Shown here in pieces: positions 21,226-29,980 of a stretch of DNA of 64,000 bases; positions within the stretch are counted from its first letter, which is position 1, and the number at the start of each line of letters is the position of its first letter. The DNA comes from an uncultured Bryobacteraceae bacterium. Its GTDB lineage: Bacteria > Acidobacteriota > Terriglobia > Bryobacterales > Bryobacteraceae. The stretch spans positions 1 to 64,000 of the forward strand of contig CALJAM010000012.1 of assembly GCA_938027685.1 (NCBI GenBank), written 5' to 3'. A model generated the notes under the pieces. The model was not told the origin of the DNA. It made no database searches and saw only the letters and a list, made by a program, of their open reading frames with translations. The position numbers and the translations under genes are program-made.

Positions 21226-21522
21226 TCAAGCAGGAGGGGGTCTGCGCCGCACTTGGACGATGGAGCTCACGGAGAGCAGCAGGCTGACGCCGCCCAGCCC
21301 GCTGACCGCCCCGCGCAGGTAGCCGCTCGACCACGCCGGCACCCACGCCGCGAAACCGTTCCGCTCCCAGCGCTCCATCCAGGGGTAGATCAGCAACACC
21401 AGACTGGCCAGCAGAGGCGCCACGGCCATGAAGGATGCGAGCAACAGGCGAGCCACGGGCCGTCGAGCGGCGCCCGGGGCAGGCGCCGCGGTGAGCTGGG
21501 CCGGGTCGCTTGCTCCGTTCAT
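21226..21522 (-). CDS. Small membrane protein, unknown function
   Basis: I do not recognise this 98-residue protein. It has a Pro/Ala-rich N terminus, a hydrophobic segment at about 24-46 (ARLLLASFMAVAPLLASLVLL), a polar WMERWERNG loop, and a second hydrophobic segment near 70-88 followed by VRRRPPPA. It probably spans the inner membrane twice. Its ATG overlaps the rnhB stop by four bases, so it is the last gene of the ffh-rnhB operon. It resembles no PEP-CTERM substrate despite the terminal arginines. Confidence 0.6.
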   Translation of the reverse strand: MNGASDPAQLTAAPAPGAARRPVARLLLASFMAVAPLLASLVLLIYPWMERWERNGFAAWVPAWSSGYLRGAVSGLGGVSLLLSVSSIVQVRRRPPPA

Positions 21523-22205
21523 GAGCCACCGCCCGCCGCCCAGGGCCGCCGAAGCTGACGCCGTTGCTCGAGCAGCCTCAGTACGTCAGGAGGGCAGGCT
21601 TCGCGGACCGGGCGGTAACTGAAGCGATGCTCCGGCGTCGGTCCGAGACGAGCGAGGGCCGAAAGGTGCTCTGGGCAAGGATAGCCTTTGTGCCGGGCCA
21701 AGCCGTAGCCGGGATAAACCCGATCCCATTCGCGCATGGCGGCATCGCGGGCAACCTTAGCGAGGATCGAGGCAGCCGCCACCGCCCAGCAACGCTCGTC
21801 GGCCTTCTTCAGCGGCAGTTGCGGAATGGGCAGCTCGACGCTCACCGCGTCGAGGATCGCATAATCGGGCTTGCGGGGGAGCATCTCGATGGCGCGCCGC
21901 ATCGCCAGCCGCGATGCCTGGAGGATGTTAATGGCGTCTATGACGGCGGCATCCACGTAGGCTATCGCCCATGCTACGGCACGGGTTCGGATCTCGGCCG
22001 CCAAACGTTCGCGCTCATCGGGCGTCAACTGCTTGCTGTCGCGCAGACCGCCCACGGGACGGTCGGGATCTAGGATCACCGCGGCAGCATAAACCGGGCC
22101 GAACAGGGAGCCGCGACCCGCTTCGTCCGCGCCCGCCACCAAGGCGAAACCTCGGCTGCGCAAGTCCCGCTCGAGATCGCCCAAGCAGCGGTGTCGAACC
22201 CGCAC
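21519..22205 (-). CDS. rnhB: Ribonuclease HII
   Basis: Cleaves the RNA strand of RNA-DNA hybrids and removes misincorporated ribonucleotides. The 228-residue product has the type 2 RNase H motif GADEAGRGSLFGPV at residues 25-38, giving the catalytic Asp and Glu, then LRDSKQLTPDERE and YAILDAVSV with the third acidic residue. It follows rplS by seven bases, an arrangement common after trmD-rplS. Confidence 0.95.
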   Translation of the reverse strand: MRVRHRCLGDLERDLRSRGFALVAGADEAGRGSLFGPVYAAAVILDPDRPVGGLRDSKQLTPDERERLAAEIRTRAVAWAIAYVDAAVIDAINILQASRLAMRRAIEMLPRKPDYAILDAVSVELPIPQLPLKKADERCWAVAAASILAKVARDAAMREWDRVYPGYGLARHKGYPCPEHLSALARLGPTPEHRFSYRPVREACPPDVLRLLEQRRQLRRPWAAGGGS

Positions 22206-22212
22206 AGCCGCG

Positions 22213-22560
22213 TCACTCGCGTTCCTTCAGACGCGCCGCCTTGCCCTTCAGACCCCGCAGGTAATAAAGCTTGGCCCGCCGCACGCGGCCCCGTCGCACG
22301 ATTTCGATCCTTTCGATGACCGGCGCGTGCAGCGGGAAGATGCGCTCGACACCGTGGCCGAAGCTGATCTTGCGCACGGTGATGGTCTCCCCCATTCCAC
22401 GGTTCTTGCGGGCGATCACAGTACCCTCGAAGGGCTGGATGCGTTCCTTGTCACCCTCCTTGATCTTGACGTGTACGCGCACGGTGTCGCCCGGCTGGAT
22501 ATCGGGCAGGTCGGTGCGCTTGTGTGCGTTCATGAATTTCTCGAGCAAAGCGTTCGTCAT
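22213..22560 (-). CDS. rplS: 50S ribosomal protein L19
   Basis: The 115-residue L19 has [30 protein letters not shown] in overlapping short motifs, [18 protein letters not shown] and the end [17 protein letters not shown]. It lies at the subunit interface next to L14. It follows trmD by three bases in the conserved rpsP-rimM-trmD-rplS order. Confidence 0.97.
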   Translation of the reverse strand: MTNALLEKFMNAHKRTDLPDIQPGDTVRVHVKIKEGDKERIQPFEGTVIARKNRGMGETITVRKISFGHGVERIFPLHAPVIERIEIVRRGRVRRAKLYYLRGLKGKAARLKERE

Positions 22561-22563
22561 ACG

Positions 22564-23328
22564 CTAATTCCTTCCCAACTTAGCAGAAACCTTGCCTTCC
22601 GTCTCGGTTCGGGGATCGGGCAGCCGGGCGCCGAAACGCTCGATGAGATCCGGCCGCAGCCGCATCGTTTTTTCCCAGGCCGCCCGCTGCCGCCAGCGAC
22701 GGATTTCGGCGTGATTGCCGCTCAGCAACACCTCCGGGACGCGCCAGCCGCGAAATTCCGCCGGCCGCGTGTACTGGGGACAGTCGAGGATCGGGGGCCC
22801 GTCGCCGTTCGTGCTGAAGGACTCGCTGCGTACCGAGGCCTCGTTGCCTACGACTCCGGGCAACAGGCGCGCCACTACGTCGATGACGACGGCGGCGGCC
22901 AATTCGCCCCCGCTCAGCACGTAGTCCCCGATGGAGATCTCGTCGTCGGCCAGATGCTCCGCCACCCGCTCGTCCACCCCCTCGTAGCGACCGCAAATCA
23001 GCAGCAGCTCGTCGTAGCTTGCCAGCTGACGAGCCAGGTGCTGATTGAAAAGCCGCCCCTGGGCTGAGAGCAAGATGACCCGGCGCCCCGCGTGCCGTTC
23101 CGGCCAGATCGTCTCGACCGCCTCGAAGATCGGCTCAGGCTTCAGCACCATGCCCTCGCCGCCGCCGAACGGCCGGTCGTCCACCGTACGATGGCGGTCA
23201 TGGGCGAAGTCGCGCAGGTTGTGGATGCGCACTTCGAAAAGCCCAGCCTTGAGGGCGCGCGCCACCACGCCGTGATCGAGCGGCCCCCGGAAGAAGTCCG
23301 GGAAGATGGTCAGCACATGGAAGGTCAC
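22564..23328 (-). CDS. trmD: tRNA (guanine37-N1)-methyltransferase
   Basis: Methylates G37 of tRNAs reading CNN codons, preventing +1 frameshifts, with SAM bound in a deep trefoil knot. The 254-residue protein has FHVLTIFPDFFRGPLDHG, DDRPFGGGEGMV (the catalytic-loop region) and ICGRYEGVDERV plus ISIGDYVLSGGELAA, the knot signature. The GTG start overlaps the rimM stop (GTGA). Confidence 0.97.
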   Translation of the reverse strand: MTFHVLTIFPDFFRGPLDHGVVARALKAGLFEVRIHNLRDFAHDRHRTVDDRPFGGGEGMVLKPEPIFEAVETIWPERHAGRRVILLSAQGRLFNQHLARQLASYDELLLICGRYEGVDERVAEHLADDEISIGDYVLSGGELAAAVVIDVVARLLPGVVGNEASVRSESFSTNGDGPPILDCPQYTRPAEFRGWRVPEVLLSGNHAEIRRWRQRAAWEKTMRLRPDLIERFGARLPDPRTETEGKVSAKLGRN

Positions 23329-23909
23329 GACCGATTCAAATCCTCGAGTCCCTCAGGCAGTTCGACCAAGATGCGACGCTGTTCGGGCTCGATTGCGACG
23401 CAGATCGAGCGGGCGAACGGGACCAGCAGGGGCTCTCCGCCTGTTTCGCCGGTCACCTCCAGCAGCGGAGTGCCGCCCGTTTCGATCCAATCCGTGACCA
23501 CGCCCAAGCTGCGGCCGCCGGAACGCTCGACAACCTCACAACCGACGAGGTCCGCCGTGTAATACTCGCCTTCGGGGGCGGGCGGACGCTCGCTCAAAGG
23601 CACGCACAAGGAGGCGCCGGCCAGAGGCTCGGCCTGGCCGATCGAGTCGATCCCGCGCAGCTTCACGATGACGCGCTCCCCGTGGGGACGGACGAACTCG
23701 ATATCGGCCGGCGCAGGCTCATTGGGCGACTGCGGCCCGACGATGAATACGCGGCGCAGCTCCTGCAGTCGCCCCAGCCGATCGGTGCACGGGTCTGCAA
23801 TCAAGGCCCCGCGGTTTCCCCACGGCCTCGCCAGCACGGCTACAGTGCTCCAGCCTCTCGGGTGCGAATTCAGACCTCGACCTCCCCCTGCCGGCCGGGC
23901 GTCCCGCAC
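23325..23909 (-). CDS. rimM: Ribosome maturation factor RimM
   Basis: RimM binds S19 and helps mature the 30S head. The 194-residue protein has the N-terminal domain VAVLARPWGNRGALIA, the EYYTADLVGCEV motif and a PRC-barrel GVVTDWIETGGTPLLEV, ending VELPEGLEDLN. GTG 23909 leaves about 20 extra residues before the conserved core; no better-placed in-frame start is visible. Position before trmD supports the call despite moderate divergence. Confidence 0.9.
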   Translation of the reverse strand: MRDARPAGGGRGLNSHPRGWSTVAVLARPWGNRGALIADPCTDRLGRLQELRRVFIVGPQSPNEPAPADIEFVRPHGERVIVKLRGIDSIGQAEPLAGASLCVPLSERPPAPEGEYYTADLVGCEVVERSGGRSLGVVTDWIETGGTPLLEVTGETGGEPLLVPFARSICVAIEPEQRRILVELPEGLEDLNRS

Positions 23910-23950
23910 GGTCTTTCTGCGCCGTCACCGGAGCGAGGCGAGCGGAACCA

Positions 23951-24190
23951 CTACTCCAGAATTTCCAGCGTGAAACGCCGGTTCAGCTTCATTCCGGCCG
24001 CGCCCAGGATGGTGCGGATGGAGCGCGCCGTCCGGCCCTGTTTGCCGATCACCTTGCCCAGGTCGCTAGGTGCGACTTTCAGTTCGAGCACGGTGACCTG
24101 CTCCCCTTGTACTTCGCGGACGGACACTTGGTCGGGGATGTCGACCAGAGCCTTCGCAATGTCCTCCACTAACTGTTTCATCCCGGCCAT
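23951..24190 (-). CDS. khpA: KH-domain RNA-binding protein KhpA
   Basis: A 79-residue single KH domain with the nucleic-acid loop IGKQGRTA (residues about 49-56) and the start [19 protein letters not shown]. KhpA usually partners KhpB/Jag as an RNA chaperone affecting cell division and sRNA function. The location between rpsP and rimM is the widespread arrangement in Firmicutes, Acidobacteria and others. ATG 24190 or the one three codons later could be used. Confidence 0.92.
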   Translation of the reverse strand: MAGMKQLVEDIAKALVDIPDQVSVREVQGEQVTVLELKVAPSDLGKVIGKQGRTARSIRTILGAAGMKLNRRFTLEILE

Positions 24191-24253
24191 CCCCTGAGCC
24201 TCCTGTACTCTGCCTCAATCATAGCACCCTTACGGGCGGAACCGTAAGCGGCT

Positions 24254-24511
24254 TTAGTTGGCAGAGGACTCGGCCGGGGCCGGATGGCGGGCCAGCAGCC
24301 GCGCGACCGTGTCGGAGAGCTGGGCGCCGTGTCGGCGCCAGTGCTCGATCCGCTCGTAGTTGAGACGGACCTCGGGCGGATCCTTGCGCGGGTCGTAGGT
24401 TCCGACGACCTCGATCGCCTTGCTGTCGCGCGCCCGCTCCTTCTCGATAACCACCACACGAAAGAACGGCTTTTTCTTGGCGCCGAAACGCGCCAGTCGG
24501 ATCATCAGCAT
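24254..24511 (-). CDS. rpsP: 30S ribosomal protein S16
   Basis: The 85-residue S16 starts MIRLARFGAKKKPFFRVVVI after a two-residue lead and has RDSKAIEVVGTYDPRKDPP, both diagnostic. S16 stabilises the lower 30S body. ATG 24511 and ATG 24505 are both possible. It follows ffh in the operon with a 42-base gap. Confidence 0.96.
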   Translation of the reverse strand: MLMIRLARFGAKKKPFFRVVVIEKERARDSKAIEVVGTYDPRKDPPEVRLNYERIEHWRRHGAQLSDTVARLLARHPAPAESSAN

Positions 24512-24553
24512 AGTCTGCCTGTCCTCGATTCTTTCAACGAAGGCCGTCCCGTC

Positions 24554-25906
24554 TCAAGCCGGGGGTTGCAGACCGGGAAACGGCCATTTGAACTTGCCCA
24601 TGCGCTTGCCGAGAAGCCCTCCGGAGAGGCTCTTCATCATTTTGCGCATCTGGGCGTATTCCTTGAGCAGCCGGTTGACCTCCTGTACCGTGGTGCCGCT
24701 GCCGCGGGCGATGCGCCGCCGCCGCGAGCCGTTGATGATCATGTGGTTGGCTCGCTCCTCCGGCGTCATCGAATCGATGATCGCCACTACCCGCGTGATC
24801 TCCTTCTCGTCGATCTCCACGTTCTTCAGGCCTTTCAGCGGCCCGAACTGCGGAATCATGGAAAGCAGCGACTCGAGCGGCCCGAGCTTACGCAGCTGCC
24901 GGAGCTGATCGCGGAAGTCCTCGAGCGTGAACTCGTTTTCCAGCAGCTTGCGCTGCATCTCCTCGGCCTTCCGTTGATCGATGGTCTGCTCGACCTTCTC
25001 GATGATCGAGAGTACGTCGCCCATGCCCAGGATGCGGGAGGCGATACGATCCGGATGGAAGGGTTCCAGCGCGTCGAACCGCTCGCCCGTACCCACCAGC
25101 TTGATGGGCTGACCGGTGACGCTGCGGATCGAGAGCGCTGCGCCCCCGCGCGCGTCGCCGTCCATCTTGGTCAGAATCACGCCGGTGATGCCCAGCCGCT
25201 TGTGAAACTCCTCGGCCGAGCGGACCGCGTCCTGTCCGGTCATGGCATCGGCGACGAACAGCACTTCCGTGGGCGCCAGGACTGCCTTGAGCTGCTCGAG
25301 TTCGGCCATCAACTGGTCGTCTATGTGCAGCCGGCCGGCGGTGTCGACGAGCAGGACATCGCGACCGCTCAGGGCGGCTTCGCGACGGGCTGCACGGGCC
25401 AGCTCCAGCGGATCGGCGGCTGCCGCGTCAAAAACGGGCAGCCCGAGTTGCCGCCCGATAACGCTCAACTGCTCGCGTGCAGCCGGCCGGTAGACGTCCA
25501 CCGAGACCATCAGCGGGCTGTGACCTTCCCGCGAAAGCATCCGCGCCAGCTTACCGGTCGTCGTGGTCTTGCCTGAGCCCTGCAGGCCTACCAGCAGCAT
25601 GACCGTAGGTGGCTCGTTCGAGAAGCGCAGGCGCGCCTGATGGCTCCCGAGCATCTTGATCAGTTCGTCCCGAACGATCTTGATGACTTGCTGGGCAGGG
25701 GAGAAGGCGGTGAGTACTTCCTGCCCCTGGGCCTTGCGCCGCACGTCCTCGATGAACTGCCTGACGACGCGGAAATGGACATCGGCCTCCAGCAAGGCGA
25801 CGCGAATCTCGCGGAGAGCCGCCTCCATGTTGGCCTCCGTGAGCTTCCCCTCGCCGCGCAGGTTCTTGAAAATGCGCTGGAGCTTCTCCGATAAGTTCTC
25901 GAACAT
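24554..25906 (-). CDS. ffh: Signal recognition particle GTPase Ffh
   Basis: Ffh binds signal sequences as they leave the ribosome and delivers them to FtsY. From ATG 25906 (MFENLSEKLQRIFKNLRGEG) the product is 450 residues: N domain, G domain with GLQGSGKTTTTGKLA and DTAGRLHIDDQLM plus TKMDGDARGGAALS, and a methionine-rich M domain ending GGLLGKRMGKF. Longer in-frame starts upstream lie across the promoter and are not conserved. It heads the ffh-rpsP-khpA-rimM-trmD-rplS-rnhB operon. Confidence 0.97.
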   Translation of the reverse strand: MFENLSEKLQRIFKNLRGEGKLTEANMEAALREIRVALLEADVHFRVVRQFIEDVRRKAQGQEVLTAFSPAQQVIKIVRDELIKMLGSHQARLRFSNEPPTVMLLVGLQGSGKTTTTGKLARMLSREGHSPLMVSVDVYRPAAREQLSVIGRQLGLPVFDAAAADPLELARAARREAALSGRDVLLVDTAGRLHIDDQLMAELEQLKAVLAPTEVLFVADAMTGQDAVRSAEEFHKRLGITGVILTKMDGDARGGAALSIRSVTGQPIKLVGTGERFDALEPFHPDRIASRILGMGDVLSIIEKVEQTIDQRKAEEMQRKLLENEFTLEDFRDQLRQLRKLGPLESLLSMIPQFGPLKGLKNVEIDEKEITRVVAIIDSMTPEERANHMIINGSRRRRIARGSGTTVQEVNRLLKEYAQMRKMMKSLSGGLLGKRMGKFKWPFPGLQPPA

Positions 25907-25972
25907 GGCGGGAAGCCTTCGCTGCCGCCGGAGCGAACTGTCTCCGGGGCGCCGCTGCGGGCCGGCTCTTTC

Positions 25973-25978
25973 ATTATA
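25973..25978 (-). promoter_or_regulatory. -10 element of the ffh operon
   Basis: A perfect TATAAT on the minus strand predicts a GC-rich leader of about 60 bases before ATG 25906. It is divergent from the exosortase promoter 60 bases away. No clear -35 is seen. Confidence 0.5.
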
Positions 25979-26039
25979 GAGGACATTCAGCTCACGACGC
26001 GGGCTGTGCCCGGACTGAAACAAACCCACTTCACGCCGA

Positions 26040-26048
26040 TGCTAAGAT
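26040..26048 (+). promoter_or_regulatory. Extended -10 promoter of the exosortase gene
   Basis: TGCTAAGAT is an extended -10 ending seven bases before ATG 26056. With normal -10 to +1 spacing, transcription would start at or one base before the ATG, giving a leaderless mRNA. There is no Shine-Dalgarno sequence. Confidence 0.5.
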
Positions 26049-26055
26049 TGATCCG

Positions 26056-26964
26056 ATGGGCGACCGGCGGCCACCCGAACTTGCAGCCGAAGAAGCTTCG
26101 CCGCCGCAACAGGTGCGGACCATTCCTTGGGGCGCCGTAGCTTGGTATGCCCTCCTGCTCGTAGCCCTTTACGCTCCCGTGCTGGCCCGCATGGCCTACG
26201 AATGGGCCACCGTCGAGGAGATGGGACACGGATTTCTTGTATTTCCCGTGGCCGGTTACATCGTATGGCGGCGACGGCACGAGTTGCCGATGGGCTTGCG
26301 TCCGGATGCCCGCGGCCTGCTGCTGGTCGTCTGGGGATTCATCCAGCTCGTGCTGGGCACGGCGGGAGCCGATTTCTTTGTCGCCCGCACGGCCTTTCTG
26401 GTTTCCCTGGCGGGAGTACTCTGGAGCCTCGGCGGCCGCGAGCTTCTGCGGTGGCTGGCTTTTCCCTTTTTTCTGTTGCTCTTCAGCATACGCATCCCGC
26501 TTTTCATTTACAGCCAGATCACCTTGCCGCTTCAGTTACTGGCGAGCCGGATCGCCGAGTTCGGGCTGACGTTGCTGGGAATTCCGGTTTTGCGAGAGGG
26601 CAACATCCTCGAGCTCGCCAGCCAGAGACTTTCCGTCGTAGAGGCGTGCAGCGGCATCCGCTCGCTGGTTTCGCTTATGTTCGTGGCGCTGGTCTATGGC
26701 TACTTTTTCGAGCGCAGGCGATGGGTGCGCGCGGTGTTGGCTTTGGCGGCCGCGCCGCTCGCCATTGTGACGAACTCGGGCCGGGTCATGATGACAGGGA
26801 TTCTGAGCGAATACAATCCGGCGCTTACCCGCGGCCTGTTTCACGACATCGAGGGCTGGCTGGTCTTCCTGGCGGCTTTGGCGGGATTGTTGCTCACTCA
26901 CCGGCTCCTTACAGCCGTTGAACGCCGGCTCAGGCAGGGGAGGAATGCCTCGGTTCTTGCGTAG
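26056..26964 (+). CDS. Exosortase (archaeosortase/exosortase family)
   Basis: A 302-residue polytopic membrane transpeptidase that cleaves PEP-CTERM-type C-terminal sorting signals. Catalytic residues are all present: Cys198 in VEACSGIRSL, Arg243 in TNSGRVM and His263 in FHDIEGW. About eight hydrophobic segments follow a soluble N terminus of some 25 residues. It overlaps EpsI downstream. No substrate with a recognisable sorting signal is in the window. I cannot assign the exact exosortase subtype. Confidence 0.92.
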   Translation: MGDRRPPELAAEEASPPQQVRTIPWGAVAWYALLLVALYAPVLARMAYEWATVEEMGHGFLVFPVAGYIVWRRRHELPMGLRPDARGLLLVVWGFIQLVLGTAGADFFVARTAFLVSLAGVLWSLGGRELLRWLAFPFFLLLFSIRIPLFIYSQITLPLQLLASRIAEFGLTLLGIPVLREGNILELASQRLSVVEACSGIRSLVSLMFVALVYGYFFERRRWVRAVLALAAAPLAIVTNSGRVMMTGILSEYNPALTRGLFHDIEGWLVFLAALAGLLLTHRLLTAVERRLRQGRNASVLA

Positions 26965-27598
26965 CCGTCAGGGGCAGGTCCTCAGTCTTCTGCTGATCGT
27001 CCAGATCGCGGCCTTTCATGCCATGCCGCGCAGCGAAGCCGTGCCCCTGGCACGACCCTTCGAGGAGTTCCCGGTCGAGCGAGAAGGCTGGAAGTTGCTT
27101 GCCGATGTTCCCATCGAGGAGGAAGTCCAGGCGCTACTCAAGGCCGACGATACGCTGAACCGTGTGTACCAGGATCCGGCCACCGGGGCGGCGCTGAGTT
27201 TGTTCGTGGCCTATTTCCGCTCGCAGCGTGCAGGCGCCACGACTCACTCTCCACGGGTCTGCCTGCCCGGGGCGGGCTGGCAGACACGCGATGCGCGCGT
27301 CGTGCCGCTGGTGCTGCCCGGCGGCCGCACCATCCGCGTCAACCGCTGGATCGTCACGCGGGACGCGAACCGCAGCGTAGTGCTTTATTGGTTCCAGACC
27401 TCGCGCCGCGTCGTGGCCAACGAGTATGTGAACAAGTTTTACCTGATGCTGGATTCCATCCGCTACCGGCGCAGCGACGCGGCTTTCGTACGCGTGGTTT
27501 CGCCGGTCGAAGACGGGCGGGACGCGGTGGCCGAAGAAGCCGCGGTGCGGATGGTGGGGGCCTTCTTCGATACGCTGCGCACCTTCCTGCCCGAGTAA
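26945..27598 (+). CDS. EpsI family exosortase-associated protein
   Basis: This partner of exosortases has a membrane anchor (QGQVLSLLLIVQIAAFHAMP, residues about 9-28) and a periplasmic domain with the family motif THSPRVCLPGAGW, then RWIVTRDANRSVVLYWFQ. From ATG 26945 it is 217 residues and overlaps the exosortase end by 20 bases; a TTG at 26918 is possible. In exopolysaccharide loci EpsI is needed with the exosortase, but its biochemical role is unsettled. Confidence 0.88.
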   Translation: MPRFLRSRQGQVLSLLLIVQIAAFHAMPRSEAVPLARPFEEFPVEREGWKLLADVPIEEEVQALLKADDTLNRVYQDPATGAALSLFVAYFRSQRAGATTHSPRVCLPGAGWQTRDARVVPLVLPGGRTIRVNRWIVTRDANRSVVLYWFQTSRRVVANEYVNKFYLMLDSIRYRRSDAAFVRVVSPVEDGRDAVAEEAAVRMVGAFFDTLRTFLPE

Positions 27599-27613
27599 TT
27601 CGGCGCTGTCCGA

Positions 27614-28930
27614 TCACGCCAGCCGCGGGGGCTTGCCGACCACTTTGAAGGCCTTCTCGTCGAAATAGAGAATGCGGCCCTCGCGGTAAGAGTGCACGGC
27701 CATGGTAATCAATACCTGCGCGCAGGCCGCGGTCTCGACGTCCAGCGTCGGCTTCTGCCGCGTCCGGATGCAATCCAGGAAGTTGGTGGCGTGTGTGATC
27801 ATGACATCTTTCTGCTCGACCGGCACCTTGACTTCCTGATCGCCGAACTTGGCCTTGTACTCCTCGTCGATGACACGCCGCTCGGGGCGCAGAATGATGT
27901 ACTCGGTCGGCCTTTCGAACTGCCCGTGCTCGACCATGATGATGGTGCCCAGGTGGCCGCGAATGAGGCCGGGAATGTGTTGTGAGTTGGCCATGGAGGA
28001 AGTCAGCACGACGGTGTGCCCCTGTGCATATTCGGCGATCAGGTGGAAGGTATCAGGCACTTCACGGCCGTCCTTGAAGACGCTGATCGTGCCCCCTGCC
28101 ATGACCTTGTAGGGATATTGCGGCCGGTTCCAGCAGATGTTCAGAGGAGCCGCCACGTGGAAGAACAGGTCAGTCGCGATGCCGCCCGAGTAATCCCAGT
28201 ACTTGCGGAAGCGGAAGAAGCGATCGGGATCCCAGGGGCGCTTGGGCGCCGGCCCCAGCCACATCTTCCAGTCGATGTAATTCTCGCCGCTCTTGTCCGG
28301 TCCCGCTTCGGGATCGATCTTCCAGTTCCACTCGCCCTCCCGCGAGTTGCGGTGGTAAGAGCCCTGGCTCATGATCATCGGCCCGATCGCTCCGTCCGCG
28401 ATGAGCTTCTTCGCCTTCCACCATTGGTCGCCCGAGGTAGTCTGCGAGCCCACCTGGAGCACGCGCTTAGTCTCGCGCACGGTGTTGATAAGCTGACGGA
28501 CCTCCTCGATGGTGTGGCACATGGGCTTTTCGAGGTAGACGTCCTTGCCCCGATCCATAGCCTCGAGCGCCATGCGGGCGTGCCAATGGTCGGGCGTGGC
28601 GATGATCACCGCGTCCACGTCGTTGCGGTTGAGGACTTCGCGATAGTCCAGGTAGCCGTCGCACTTGTGCGCTTCCTTGGCCGCGTTGAGCCGCTTCTGG
28701 TAGACGTCGCAAACCGCAACAATTTGGCAGGAATTGTTTTGGGCGCCGATCTTGGCGAACACGCGGGCCAGGTACGAACCGCGCCCGCCCATGCCGATCA
28801 CGCCTAGATTGATACGGTCGTTGGCCCCGATGACCCGCCCCTGGGCAGGCCGCGTGCGGGCCAGGGTGCGCCCGGCCAGGCCGAGGGCCGTGGTGCTCAT
28901 CAGGAAATGTCTGCGGTTGCTCTCCGACAT
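27614..28930 (-). CDS. Tat-exported Gfo/Idh/MocA family oxidoreductase
   Basis: A 438-residue NAD(P)-dependent sugar-type dehydrogenase. The N terminus [15 protein letters not shown] is a twin-arginine export signal. The Rossmann motif [16 protein letters not shown] starts near residue 43, and the family motif [12 protein letters not shown] follows. Members act on sugars, inositols or glycosides, and exported versions are frequent in Acidobacteria, Planctomycetes and Verrucomicrobia. It is a monocistronic unit with its own promoter. Substrate unknown. Confidence 0.88.
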   Translation of the reverse strand: MSESNRRHFLMSTTALGLAGRTLARTRPAQGRVIGANDRINLGVIGMGGRGSYLARVFAKIGAQNNSCQIVAVCDVYQKRLNAAKEAHKCDGYLDYREVLNRNDVDAVIIATPDHWHARMALEAMDRGKDVYLEKPMCHTIEEVRQLINTVRETKRVLQVGSQTTSGDQWWKAKKLIADGAIGPMIMSQGSYHRNSREGEWNWKIDPEAGPDKSGENYIDWKMWLGPAPKRPWDPDRFFRFRKYWDYSGGIATDLFFHVAAPLNICWNRPQYPYKVMAGGTISVFKDGREVPDTFHLIAEYAQGHTVVLTSSMANSQHIPGLIRGHLGTIIMVEHGQFERPTEYIILRPERRVIDEEYKAKFGDQEVKVPVEQKDVMITHATNFLDCIRTRQKPTLDVETAACAQVLITMAVHSYREGRILYFDEKAFKVVGKPPRLA

Positions 28931-28992
28931 GACTCCCGTTCCCGGATAAGATTTCTTCTGCGCCTTGGATGGAATTCGAAGGCGGCAACCCT

Positions 28993-29022
28993 ATTGTAAG
29001 CGTGTCGTCGCCGCGGGGTCAA
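28993..29022 (-). promoter_or_regulatory. Promoter of the Gfo/Idh/MocA gene
   Basis: On the minus strand TTGACC (29017-29022) and TACAAT (28993-28998) are separated by 18 bases, a good sigma-70 type promoter. The predicted leader is about 55 bases. It lies in the gap after the ATPase gene. Confidence 0.65.
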
Positions 29023-29037
29023 AGGGCTTCGTTTCCC

Positions 29038-29919
29038 TTAGTACCGGGCGCCCCCGGGAGGCATTTCGCGGTGGGGGTGTGAAGGGCCGGTAGTCAGCCG
29101 CCGCCCGGGCCATTCCAGCCGCATGTCTTCGCTGACCTCGTCCAGCATCTCCAGGGTGGCCACCCGGCTCTCCAGCGCGAAGGCGGTCAGCAGGAGATTG
29201 TCGCAGATGGCGTTGATCAGCCGAGGGATGCCCTGCGAGCGTACGTGGATTTCACGCAGTACCTCGGGCGGAAACACCGTGGGCTCGCTCATGCCGGCGC
29301 GTGCCAGGCGCGTGCGGATGTATTCGATGGTCTCGGATTCCTCGAAAGGTCGCAGCGTGCAGCGCAGTGCGATACGCTGCTTCAGTTGACGTAGGCTGGG
29401 GGCGTCCAGCTTGCGGTCGAGCTCGGGTTGGCCCGCCATGATGATCTGGAGCAGCTTGCTGCGGCGGCTCTCCAAATTGCCGAGCAGGCGGATCTCCTCG
29501 AGTACGTCCCATTCGAGGTTGTGCGCCTCGTCGATGATCAGGACCGTCGTGCGCCCGTCGTTGGCGTTCTCGATCAGTAACTGGTTCAGCGCGATCAGAA
29601 CCTCGGTCTTCGAGGTGCGCGTGCAGCGCAGGTCCAGGTCATACGCGATGAGTTCGAAAAACTGCTCGACCGTCAGGCGGGAGTTGAACAGGAAGGCGAA
29701 GTCGATGCGACGGGCGGCCAGAAAGTCGCGCAGGCATTCGAGCATCGTCGTCTTGCCCGTGCCCACCTCGCCGGTGAGCACGACGAATCCCTTCCGGCTT
29801 TGCACGCCGTAGATCAGGTTGGCCAGCGCTTCCTCGTGCTGCCTGGAGCGGTACAGGAAGGCGGGATCCGGAGTCAGATTGAAAGGGCTCTCCTTGAATC
29901 CGAAGAAAGCGTTATACAT
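29038..29919 (-). CDS. ExeA-like AAA ATPase, PEP-CTERM locus type
   Basis: A 293-residue AAA ATPase starting MYNAFFGFKESPFNLTPDP, which is typical of the GspA/ExeA-like ATPases found in exosortase/exopolysaccharide loci. Walker A GEVGTGKTT is at about 51-59, Walker B VLIIDEAHNLEW at about 126-137, and the sensor region QGIPRLINAICDNLL follows. It lacks the peptidoglycan-binding tail of GspA. Proximity to the exosortase/EpsI pair, though not in the same operon, supports a role in that secretion system. Confidence 0.85.
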   Translation of the reverse strand: MYNAFFGFKESPFNLTPDPAFLYRSRQHEEALANLIYGVQSRKGFVVLTGEVGTGKTTMLECLRDFLAARRIDFAFLFNSRLTVEQFFELIAYDLDLRCTRTSKTEVLIALNQLLIENANDGRTTVLIIDEAHNLEWDVLEEIRLLGNLESRRSKLLQIIMAGQPELDRKLDAPSLRQLKQRIALRCTLRPFEESETIEYIRTRLARAGMSEPTVFPPEVLREIHVRSQGIPRLINAICDNLLLTAFALESRVATLEMLDEVSEDMRLEWPGRRLTTGPSHPHREMPPGGARY

Positions 29920-29949
29920 GCATCCGCCGGCAGCCGCCGAGCTGAGTCC

Positions 29950-29958
29950 ATCTTAACA
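29950..29958 (-). promoter_or_regulatory. Extended -10 promoter of the AAA ATPase gene
   Basis: TGTTAAGAT reads on the minus strand, nearly identical to the exosortase promoter TGCTAAGAT. It ends 30 bases before ATG 29919. Confidence 0.45.
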
Positions 29959-29980
29959 TCATCTTGCGGGCCTGGCGCTG

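Noticed and set aside
21226-21300. C-terminal helix plus RRR of the small membrane protein as a PEP-CTERM signal for the nearby exosortase
   Set aside because: No Pro-Glu-Pro motif precedes the helix, the tail after the arginines is PPPA, and the gene belongs to the rnhB operon.
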